Part shown: positions 50,613 through 57,628 of the stretch, piece after piece | Position numbering within the stretch: the stretch's first letter is position 1 | Layout: the number at the start of each line of letters is the position of its first letter | Origin: Nocardioides sp. Root1257 | GTDB lineage: Bacteria > Actinomycetota > Actinomycetes > Propionibacteriales > Nocardioidaceae | Direction of reading: 5' to 3' | Length of the DNA stretch: 64,000 bases | Assembly: GCF_001425175.1 (NCBI RefSeq) | Contig: NZ_LMDV01000002.1 | Coordinates: 53,110 to 117,109 of the forward strand | Notes under the pieces: generated by a model | The model's input: only the letters and a program-made list of their open reading frames with translations | Told to the model about the DNA's origin: nothing | Databases searched by the model: none | Program-made: the position numbers and the translations under genes

Positions 50613-51143
50613 GTGACACGGGCACTCCCAGCGGAGGAAGCAGCGGCGCTGCGCGCAGCACCGTTCACCCATGACCACGTCGGAGCCACCGCTTCCGGTC
50701 CCCCTCCGGGCTACGACTGGCTAGAGCGCTCCGCGCCGCTGGTCCGCCGAGACTTCGACGCCGCGTGCATGGACCTGTTCGGCTGGCGGCTTCACGAGAA
50801 GGCTGGGCTTCGAGTTCGAGCATCGGAGTCTCCGCTCCGAGAGGGCTCCGTCGTGCTGATGCGCCTCGGCCTCGGCCGAGCCTCCGTCCAGGTCCCATGT
50901 CGCGTCGCCTACGTGATCGATGGACCGCTCCAGCGCGGATTCGCCTACGGCACGTTGCCCGGGCACCCAGAAGCGGGCGAGGAACGGTTCCTCCTGAGCC
51001 GGAGCAACGATGGAAGCATCACGATCGACATCACGGCCTTCTCGCGCCCTGCATCACGCCTCGCCAGAATCGGCGGCCCGCTCACGCGGAGGGTGCAAGA
51101 GTCCATGACCGCGCGCTACCTGCGCGCGTTGGACCGCGCCTGA
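50613..51143 (+). CDS. DUF1990 family protein
   Basis: 176 residues from the GTG chosen here (VTRALPAEEAAALRAAPFTHDHVGAT), which fits the usual DUF1990 start; a GTG 6 bases earlier is also possible. 'GYDWLERSAPLVRRDFDAACMDLFGWRLHEKAGL' and 'RVAYVIDGPLQRGFAYGTLPGHPEAGEERFLL' are family signatures. Members are of unknown function, related to plant UPF0548. It lies between two 40-bp palindromes and inside an 89-bp direct repeat. Confidence 0.85.
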   Translation: MTRALPAEEAAALRAAPFTHDHVGATASGPPPGYDWLERSAPLVRRDFDAACMDLFGWRLHEKAGLRVRASESPLREGSVVLMRLGLGRASVQVPCRVAYVIDGPLQRGFAYGTLPGHPEAGEERFLLSRSNDGSITIDITAFSRPASRLARIGGPLTRRVQESMTARYLRALDRA

Positions 51144-51148
51144 CCCAT

Positions 51149-51180
51149 CCGGACCTGCCCGAAGATCTGCCGATGTGAGT
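51149..51180 (+). repeat. Short intergenic repeat, copy C (degenerate)
   Basis: CCGGACCTGCC followed by AGATCTGCCGATG. It keeps both blocks of the repeat but has lost the segment between them. Lies directly after the DUF1990 stop. Confidence 0.5.
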
Positions 51181-51193
51181 GCTGGGCCGGGAT

Positions 51194-51233
51194 GTCATAC
51201 GGATCGTGGTCTCTGTGCCTCGATTCGTATGAC
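51194..51233. repeat. 40-bp palindromic element, right copy
   Basis: Same length and identical 8-base tips (GTCATACG, CGTATGAC) as 50546-50585. Inside, GGATCGTGG pairs imperfectly with CCTCGATT. About 27 of 40 positions agree between the two copies, and homology seems to continue about 20 bases beyond the right tip. Confidence 0.8.
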
Positions 51234-51280
51234 CTCCCGGAGCACGACAGCGCGTAGGACCGCGCTCAGAGGCAAGGCAC

Positions 51281-51320
51281 CCGGATCTGACGCGACCAGC
51301 GCGGATTGCCGATGAACGGT
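51281..51320 (+). repeat. Short intergenic repeat, copy D
   Basis: CCGGATCTGACGCGA, then CGGATTGCCGATGAACGG. Differs from copy A by one base in the first 15. Lies about 65 bases before the Imm53-like gene. Confidence 0.6.
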
Positions 51321-51384
51321 CGGGTCATCTGGCGCTGGATTGGTACGTTGCGCACCGACCGAACGCACCGTCATTGGAGGGCAC

Positions 51385-51762
51385 ATGCCTGAGGAAGACC
51401 TTGGAGGGCTGGCCGCGAGCGATGACGAAGGCCTCGCCTACCTGGCCCTCTTCGACGACCAGTCCTTGCTGGCGTGGCTCCAGGGCTGGTACATGTCCAA
51501 CTGCGACGGCTACTGGGAACACGGCTACGGAGTCAGGATCGAGACGCTCGACAACCCGGGCTGGACCGTTCGACTCGAGCTCACCGACACCAACCTCCAG
51601 GGGCGGCCGTTCGAGAGATTCGAGCACAACCGAGGCGAGCACGACTGGCTGTCCATGTGGATCGAAGACATGACGTTTCACATCGTGTGTGGGCCGTTGA
51701 ACCTGGGCGAGGGTCTGTTCAGCTTTCGGGCGTGGGTCCAAGGTGGAGCAGCACCAGCCTGA
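51385..51762 (+). CDS. Imm53-family immunity protein, orphan
   Basis: 125 residues. 'LLAWLQGWYMSNCDGYWEHGYG' followed by 'RIETLDNPGWTVRLEL' is the signature of the Imm53 immunity family of polymorphic toxin systems. It would neutralise a toxin inside the cell. No toxin gene is near. The ATG has TTGGAGG upstream. Base composition is softer than in the neighbouring polysaccharide genes, suggesting transfer. Confidence 0.82.
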   Translation: MPEEDLGGLAASDDEGLAYLALFDDQSLLAWLQGWYMSNCDGYWEHGYGVRIETLDNPGWTVRLELTDTNLQGRPFERFEHNRGEHDWLSMWIEDMTFHIVCGPLNLGEGLFSFRAWVQGGAAPA

Positions 51763-51854
51763 GCGGTTCCAACTCGGAAACGCACTCATCTGGACGCGAC
51801 CCGGGTGGACCGCACAGGACGATGAGCGGGTGACTACGCGTACCCGTACTCGCG

Positions 51855-51943
51855 TCAGGACCGGGCCGGGACCCGCTCGGCGTTCTTGCCGACCAGGACG
51901 ACGCCGAGCAGCCGCACCCCCACCGCACGGATCCGCGACGTGT
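51855..51943 (-). repeat. 89-bp direct repeat, right copy, within the chain-length gene
   Basis: The functional copy of the repeat at 50371-50459, forming the final 29 codons and stop of the chain-length gene. Together they bracket 1395 bases holding the DUF1990 and Imm53 genes. Confidence 0.92.
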
Positions 51944-53126
51944 GGCGGCGGATCTCCTGCTGGGTGACGCCGCTGTCCGGCACCGCGAGGACGAGTGAAC
52001 CGCCCGCGGCCATGATGCGGGCGTCCTCGCAGGCGCTGAGCGAGGGCGCCAGCACGACGACGATGTCGAAGCGCCCGACGGCCCGGGTCATCGCCGCGGC
52101 GAACTCCGTCTCGAGGAGGGTCTCGGCGGTCTCACCGCCCCACTCCCCGGCGGGCAGCACGGTGAGGTTGTCGACGGGGCCGGGGCTGAGGGCGTCGTCG
52201 AGGTCGGCGCCGGTGAGTACGTCGTAGAGGCCGATCGTGTCCGGCGCGGCGATCGGGCTGCCCTCCTGGCCACCCACCCGGCCGTCGACGAGCAGCACCC
52301 GCCGGTGCACGTTGGCGAGCGAGACCGCGAGGTTGGCGCCGAGCCAGACGCTGACGTCGCCGTCGGTCACGTCGGCGACCACGACCAGGCTGACCGGGTC
52401 GGAGCTGGCCTCCGCCTCGAGGCCGATCCTCAGCCGGCGGAACACGTCGGCCGCCGCCGTGCCCGGGTAGAGCGCCGGCACGGTGGTGGGGTCCTTCGGG
52501 GGTGCCAGGGTCGCGAGGACCGGGGCTCCGACCAGGCGCTCGACCTCGGCCGCGTCGCCGAGACCGGAGGTACGGCGCTCGCGGAGCACCGCCCCGCAGA
52601 CGGCGAGGACCAGCGCGAGCACGACGGAGACACCGGCGCCCAGCAGGATGCTGGGGCTGGAGAAGGTCGTGGGCGGCCGGGCCGGGTTGCTCGTGGTGTA
52701 GACCAGCGCTCCGTTGCTGACGTCGTACATCGGCAGCACGTCGGCGACGGTGTTGGCGATCTCGGCGGCGACCTCGGGATCAGAGTCGCTGGCGCCGATC
52801 TGGACCAGGATCGTGCCGGCGACCCACTCACCGGTGATCGCATGGCGGAGCTGGTCGGTGCTGCGCGGCTCGTTCAGCCGTGAGGCGACGTCGGCGAGGA
52901 CGTCCTGGGAGTTGGCCAGCTCCCCGATGCTGCTGCGCAGCGCGTCGACGTCCTCGAGAGGATCGGTCGACGACGGCGCGGTCACCACCGACACGGTGGC
53001 CGTGGCGTCGTAGGTCTTGGGCGCGAGCCACAGGCCCACCCCCGCAGCCCCCAACGTCATCAGGATGATCGCCACCACCAAGATCTTGTGGCGCGACACT
53101 GCTCGTACGACGTGCTCGGCTTCCAT
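51855..53126 (-). CDS. Wzz/BY-kinase-like chain-length protein with degenerate P-loop
   Basis: 423 residues. An N-terminal membrane helix (about 13-34), an extracytoplasmic Wzz-like region (to about 165), a second helix (about 170-190) and a cytoplasmic CpsD/BY-kinase-like domain. The Walker A lysine is missing: 'VVADVTDGDVSVWLGANLAVSLANVHRRVLLVDGR' keeps the fold and the Walker A' Asp but lacks GxGKS. No tyrosine cluster ends the protein. It is probably a chain-length or export scaffold rather than an active kinase. Last gene of the minus-strand polysaccharide operon. Confidence 0.82.
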   Translation of the reverse strand: MEAEHVVRAVSRHKILVVAIILMTLGAAGVGLWLAPKTYDATATVSVVTAPSSTDPLEDVDALRSSIGELANSQDVLADVASRLNEPRSTDQLRHAITGEWVAGTILVQIGASDSDPEVAAEIANTVADVLPMYDVSNGALVYTTSNPARPPTTFSSPSILLGAGVSVVLALVLAVCGAVLRERRTSGLGDAAEVERLVGAPVLATLAPPKDPTTVPALYPGTAAADVFRRLRIGLEAEASSDPVSLVVVADVTDGDVSVWLGANLAVSLANVHRRVLLVDGRVGGQEGSPIAAPDTIGLYDVLTGADLDDALSPGPVDNLTVLPAGEWGGETAETLLETEFAAAMTRAVGRFDIVVVLAPSLSACEDARIMAAGGSLVLAVPDSGVTQQEIRRHTSRIRAVGVRLLGVVLVGKNAERVPARS

Positions 53127-53250
53127 CACTCCCCCGTTTGTCGTGCAGCCCGTCCGCCCGAGATCGTCGTGCGGCGCGGTGGTCTCCCCGACCTGGCTCG
53201 TCCGAGGGCGTCAGCGGTCGGCTGACCGACCCTGCGGACATTTGGTTCAA

Positions 53251-53274
53251 CGTGACAACAAAAGATTGGTCACG
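53251..53274. promoter_or_regulatory. Hairpin across the end of a glycosyltransferase gene
   Basis: CGTGAC and GTCACG enclose a 12-base A/T-rich loop and overlap the stop codon of the upstream glycosyltransferase. The 140-bp gap that follows is the only larger break in the operon, so this may be a partial terminator or the control site of the chain-length gene. Confidence 0.45.
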
Positions 53275-54352
53275 AGGTTCTCCTCACTTTCTGGACGTCT
53301 TCGAAGACGAGGGCGTAGCCGGACTGCATCCGGGACGACGAAAACCGTTGATCCACCAGATCGCGACCGGCCGTCGCCATCGCGCGGTAGCGGTCCTGGT
53401 CGTCCAGCACCCGTCGTACGGCGGCGGCGAACGCCTCCGGACGGGGCTCCGCGACCAGCTCCACCACGTCGGCGCCGAGCTGCGGGATGCCGCCCACGGC
53501 GCTCGCGACGACGGGCACGCCGGCCGCCATTGCCTCGAGCACCGCCATCGGCAGGCCCTCCCGGTCGCTCGGCAGTACCAGGAGGTCGGCGGCGCCGAGC
53601 AGCCGGTCGACGTCGCGGCGCTCGCCCAGGAACCGCACGCGGTCGCCCGAGGGTGCCGCCCGCCGCTCGAGCGCCTCACGGTCCGGGCCGTCGCCGACGA
53701 CCAGGAGCGTCACGTCCGGCACGTCCGTCCAGGCGTCGAGGAGCAGGTCGACCCGCTTCGGGCTCGCCAGGCGCGCGACGCAGAGCACGACCGGCATCGG
53801 TCCGGTGAGCCCGAGCTCGTCGCGCACCTGGTCGGAGCCGCCGGGTCGGAAGACCGGCGGGGGCACGGCGTTCTCGACGACGCGCAGACGGCGCTCGTCC
53901 ACGCCGCCGCGGGCCAGGCGGCCCGCGACGTCGTCCGAGACGGCGACGACGGCGTCGCAGACGGCGAGCAGCCGTGCGGCGCGCGGGTAGTCGGCGTCGG
54001 CCAGCCCGTGCACGGTGGTGACCAGCGGCGGCTTGGTACGGCGTCCGACCCGGGTCGCCAGGTGGGCGGCGAGGGTGGCGCGAACGTTGTGGGCGTGCAC
54101 GACGTCGACCGGTCGGGCCGCGGTCTCCCGGCGCAGCCGCGCGACCGCGCGGGCCAGCGAGCCCGGTCCGCTCTCGCGCAGGGGAACCTCGAGCGTGCAG
54201 ACCCCCGCGACCGCAAGCGCGTCCGCACGCCAGCCGCCGCTGCTGGCGACACAGGCCTCGTGACCCGTGGCGACCAGGTGACCGACCAGGTCGGTCACCA
54301 CCCGCTCGGCGCCACCCGAGCCCATCTCGGCGATCACGGTCAACGCACGCAT
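53270..54352 (-). CDS. Glycosyltransferase family 4
   Basis: 360 residues. GT-B fold: 'AEMGSGGAERVVTDLVGHLVATGHE' at the N-terminus, 'VDVVHAHNVRA', 'PVVLCVARLASPKRVDLLLDAW', 'LLVVGDGPDREAL' and the nucleotide-sugar motif 'PSDREGLPMAVLEAMAAGVPVVA'. It adds a sugar to the lipid-linked repeat unit in the cytoplasm. Its ATG overlaps the stop of the preceding glycosyltransferase (TGATG). Confidence 0.92.
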   Translation of the reverse strand: MRALTVIAEMGSGGAERVVTDLVGHLVATGHEACVASSGGWRADALAVAGVCTLEVPLRESGPGSLARAVARLRRETAARPVDVVHAHNVRATLAAHLATRVGRRTKPPLVTTVHGLADADYPRAARLLAVCDAVVAVSDDVAGRLARGGVDERRLRVVENAVPPPVFRPGGSDQVRDELGLTGPMPVVLCVARLASPKRVDLLLDAWTDVPDVTLLVVGDGPDREALERRAAPSGDRVRFLGERRDVDRLLGAADLLVLPSDREGLPMAVLEAMAAGVPVVASAVGGIPQLGADVVELVAEPRPEAFAAAVRRVLDDQDRYRAMATAGRDLVDQRFSSSRMQSGYALVFEDVQKVRRTS

Positions 54353-55482
54353 CACGCACCTCCCCGGCTCGCGGCATAGCTGGTGAGCAGGCCGTCGACG
54401 CAGTGGTCGAGCGTGTAGGCGTCGACGACCCGCTGGCGGGCCGACGCACCCATCCGGCGCCGGAGGGCCGGGTCGGCCGCGAGCCTGTCGAGAGCGGCGA
54501 CGATCGCGCGGCCGTCGCCGGCCGGGCAGAGCAGCCCGTCGACTCCGTCGCGGACCACCTCCGGCACGCCCCCGACGGCGGTCGCCACCACCGGCAGGCC
54601 CGTGGCCATCGCCTCCAGGAGGGACAGCGGGCAGTTCTCGGCGTCCGAGGTCAGCACGTAGACGTCGGCGCGCGCGAGCCGGGCGGCGGGGTCGTCGACC
54701 CAGCCCGTGAGCTCGACCCGGTCTGCGAGGTCCGGGGCCGCGCTGCGCCGCTCCACCCGGTCGCGCAGGGGGCCGTCGCCGACGACCACCAGCCGCAGGT
54801 CGGGGACGGCGGCGACGGCATCCAGCAGCAGGTCCGTGCGCTTCACCGCACCGAGGACGCCGACCCAGACGGCGGACGGCCCGTCGGCGGCCGGGACGGC
54901 CATCTCGAAACGCGCCGGGTCGACCCCGTTGGGCACGACGTCGACGATCCCGGGGGGCAGCCCGACGTGCTCGACGGCGTACGCCGCGACCGCGTGGCTC
55001 GGCACGACGACGCGGCCCCCTCCCCACCGGGTGATCGCGCGCTCGCCCGTGAGGTAGTACCACCGGTCGCGGCGTCGGCGAGGTGCCGCGCGGACGTTGC
55101 CGGCAACCAGGTCGGAGAGCCCGTCCGCGACGCCGTGCAGCGTGTAGACCACGCCGACGCGGCGGTCGCGGGCACGGAGCGCCGGGCCCAGTCCGCGGCC
55201 GAGCCACCCGGCCCGGCGGTCCTGGAGGTGGACGACGTCGGGCCGCAGCCGGCGCAGGCACCCGGCGCCGGACAGGGCGCCGCGGAGGTCCCGCTTGGAG
55301 ACGAGGGGCACGTCGTGCCACGTGACGCCGGCCGCCCCGGCCTCGTCCGCCCGGCTCGTCCGCGGACCGACGACGTGGCTGTCGTGGCCGCGCGCGGCCA
55401 GGCCGATCGCGACGTCGACGGCGTGCTCAGCCGGTCCGCCCGTCGTCTGGGTCGTGACCTGGACGATCCGCAGCGCGCTCAT
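54352..55482 (-). CDS. Glycosyltransferase family 4
   Basis: 376 residues with the same GT-B motifs: 'VTTQTTGGPAEHAVDVAIGLAARGHDS', 'VDVVPNGVDPARF', 'LRLVVVGDGPLRDRV', 'SDAENCPLSLLEAMATGLPVVATAVGG'. It overlaps both neighbours by 1 and 4 bases. A paralogue of the next gene but with a different acceptor half, so probably a different linkage. Confidence 0.92.
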   Translation of the reverse strand: MSALRIVQVTTQTTGGPAEHAVDVAIGLAARGHDSHVVGPRTSRADEAGAAGVTWHDVPLVSKRDLRGALSGAGCLRRLRPDVVHLQDRRAGWLGRGLGPALRARDRRVGVVYTLHGVADGLSDLVAGNVRAAPRRRRDRWYYLTGERAITRWGGGRVVVPSHAVAAYAVEHVGLPPGIVDVVPNGVDPARFEMAVPAADGPSAVWVGVLGAVKRTDLLLDAVAAVPDLRLVVVGDGPLRDRVERRSAAPDLADRVELTGWVDDPAARLARADVYVLTSDAENCPLSLLEAMATGLPVVATAVGGVPEVVRDGVDGLLCPAGDGRAIVAALDRLAADPALRRRMGASARQRVVDAYTLDHCVDGLLTSYAASRGGA

Positions 55483-56813
55483 GCGTCGTCCTCCCGGGCA
55501 TCCGCGTGGGCGGCGACGCCGACGGCGAGCGCGCAGAGCAGCCACATCGGCAGGTAGTACTGCTCGGTGACGAAGGTGGCCGACGCCGCCGTGCCGACCA
55601 GTCCCACGCACACCGCCGCCGCCACCGGGTCGCGACGACGTCGCCACACCGACCAGGCCTGGGCGAACGCGACGACGAGCATCGCCAGGAAGGCCAGGAA
55701 GCCGAGCACGCCCAGCTCGCTCGACAGCTCGAGCCAGGTGTTGTGGGCGACGTCGAGCGGGTGGTTGATGTCGTCGGGCAGGGACGTCGTGAAATCCCTG
55801 TGGTGGAGCGCGAACGCGCCGGGCCCCATCCCCAGGACCGGGTGGGTGACGGTCATCTCGGCCGCGGCCGTCCAGAGGTCGAGCCGCTCCGAGACGTTCT
55901 GCTGGGCGACGAAGTCCTTCTGCTGCAGGCTGACCGACACCAGGCCCGGGAAGGCGACCGCCACCAGCCCGGCCGCCATGGACACGACGGCCACCAGGGC
56001 TACCGCACCCCGCAGCCTGATCATGCCGGCGGCCACCGCGAGCACCGCCATCACCGACAGCCCCACCAGCGCGCCGCGCGAGAGCGTGCCGAGCGTGGCG
56101 ACCAGCACCACGACCGTGGCCGCGTCCCAGGGCCACGAGCGACGGGTGGTCCGGCGGACGGCGAGCCCGAGCGCGACCGCCGGGAGCAGGAAGAACGCGA
56201 AGTCGTTGGGGTCACCGATCGGGCCCCCGACCCGCCGGTCCGCGCCGAGGGCGAAGGTGAGGAGCCCGCAGACGGCGGCCGCTGCCGCGGCCACGACGTA
56301 CACCTGGGCGAGCCGCGCCGGCCTCAGGCCGCCGCGCAGCACGTCGGCCAGGACGAAGAGCACCGCCAGGAACCCGGCGTAGCGCAGCAGCACGTCGCGC
56401 CCGGCCGCCCCGTTGTTGTGCAGCGCGGTCGCGAGCAGCAGCACCACGACGAACGCGAGGGCCGCGACCAGCACCGGGCTGCGGGGTGCGTGGTGCAGCC
56501 GACCCCGGCAGCGGCGGATCAGCCACGCGACCACCAGCAGCACGGCCAGCCCCTTGACCACACCCGGTCCGGCGTGGGCGGCGTAGTCCTCGAAGACCGA
56601 GACCGCGACCAGGGCCAGGGCGACCCACTCGAGCCGGAGGACGACCGCCGCGCCCACCACGAGCGCGAGCGCCGCGAGCAGGACGGGAAGGGCCGCGAAC
56701 CCGGCCAGCGCTCCGAGCACGACGGCGGCGAGGAGCGGCACCACCACCGTCCACGCCGTACGCCGGGGCGGCGGGGACACCCGGCGCGCAGGTCCGGCCG
56801 CGGTCGCGGTCAC
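55479..56813 (-). CDS. O-antigen ligase / Wzy polymerase-like membrane protein
   Basis: 444 residues, about 12 helices. The large periplasmic loop near residues 300-370 ('NVSERLDLWTAAAEMTVTHPVLGMGPGAFALHHRDF') and 'VAHNTWLELSSELGVLGFLAFLAML' are the conserved Wzy_C/O-antigen ligase features. It polymerises or transfers the polysaccharide outside the membrane. GTG chosen because it gives a 4-base overlap with the deacetylase; another GTG lies 3 bases upstream. Confidence 0.88.
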   Translation of the reverse strand: MTATAAGPARRVSPPPRRTAWTVVVPLLAAVVLGALAGFAALPVLLAALALVVGAAVVLRLEWVALALVAVSVFEDYAAHAGPGVVKGLAVLLVVAWLIRRCRGRLHHAPRSPVLVAALAFVVVLLLATALHNNGAAGRDVLLRYAGFLAVLFVLADVLRGGLRPARLAQVYVVAAAAAAVCGLLTFALGADRRVGGPIGDPNDFAFFLLPAVALGLAVRRTTRRSWPWDAATVVVLVATLGTLSRGALVGLSVMAVLAVAAGMIRLRGAVALVAVVSMAAGLVAVAFPGLVSVSLQQKDFVAQQNVSERLDLWTAAAEMTVTHPVLGMGPGAFALHHRDFTTSLPDDINHPLDVAHNTWLELSSELGVLGFLAFLAMLVVAFAQAWSVWRRRRDPVAAAVCVGLVGTAASATFVTEQYYLPMWLLCALAVGVAAHADAREDDA

Positions 56814-57628
56814 CACGCCGGGCCTCGACGACGGCGCAGGCTGTCGAGCGGGCGCAGCATCGTGTAGGCGCCGTCGAGCACCAGGCGCAGGTCCGCCGGC
56901 TCGGTCGGGACGAAGGCCCGGCGCAGGGACAGCAGCGGCGTCCGGTCGGTGTTCAGGCCACGGTCGACGGTGATCGCGACCCGGTAGCCGGCCGCGGCCG
57001 CGGCCGCACGCACGGCCGGCGTCCACCCGCCGGTCGGGTAGGCGAGCGAGTGCACCGGGCGGGCGAGCAGCTCCTCGAGGGCCACGCGCGAGTCGACGAG
57101 CTCGCGCTTGACGGCGTCGGCGTCCAGGCCGGGCAGCCACGGGTGCGACACCGTGTGCGACCCGATGTCGAGCCCGTCGGCGGCGACCGCCCGGAGCTCG
57201 TCCGACCGGACCAGGCGGTGCCGGTCGTGGTGCGGCTCGAGCTCGTCCCAGCCGAAGCGCAGGTCACCGGTCAGGTAGCCGGAGACGACGAACATCGTCG
57301 CCGGCAGACCGCGGTCGCGCAGGATCGGCCAGGCGGTCTCGACGACACTGGCGTAGCCGTCGTCGAAGGTCAGCACGACGGCCCGGTCCGGGAGGGTCCC
57401 CCGCGCGAGCGCGTCGACCGCCACGTCCAGCGGCAGCACCTGGGCGCCCCACGCATCGAGGGTGTCGAGGTGGCGCCGGAAGTCGTCGACGCCGGTCGAG
57501 AGTCCCTCGGTCCGCCCGTCGACCCGGTGCCAGCCGATGACGGTGAGCCCGGGCGACCCCGACAGCCGGCGCACGCCGGTCGCGATCGGGCGCGCGACCG
57601 TGCCCAGCATCCGCACTCCGCTCTTCAC
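56810..57628 (-). CDS. Polysaccharide deacetylase (NodB domain)
   Basis: 272 residues. Motif 1 'VVLTFDDGYASV' (TFDDG) supplies the catalytic base and metal Asp, motif 2 'SHTVSHPWL' the metal His pair, and motif 3 'AYPTGGW' a Pro-containing active-site wall. It removes acetyl from N-acetyl sugars of the polymer or of peptidoglycan. No signal peptide, so deacetylation of lipid-linked precursor in the cytoplasm is possible. Confidence 0.92.
   Translation of the reverse strand: MKSGVRMLGTVARPIATGVRRLSGSPGLTVIGWHRVDGRTEGLSTGVDDFRRHLDTLDAWGAQVLPLDVAVDALARGTLPDRAVVLTFDDGYASVVETAWPILRDRGLPATMFVVSGYLTGDLRFGWDELEPHHDRHRLVRSDELRAVAADGLDIGSHTVSHPWLPGLDADAVKRELVDSRVALEELLARPVHSLAYPTGGWTPAVRAAAAAAGYRVAITVDRGLNTDRTPLLSLRRAFVPTEPADLRLVLDGAYTMLRPLDSLRRRRGPAW

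Noticed and set aside
50371..50661. A separate small gene containing the duplicated chain-length C-terminus
   Set aside because: The frame upstream of the duplicated part is Arg/Pro/Thr-rich with no ribosome site, so it is a remnant rather than a gene.
50546..51233. Integron attC sites around the DUF1990 gene
   Set aside because: The palindromes lack the GTTRRRY / RYYYAAC core sites, and no integron integrase is in the window.
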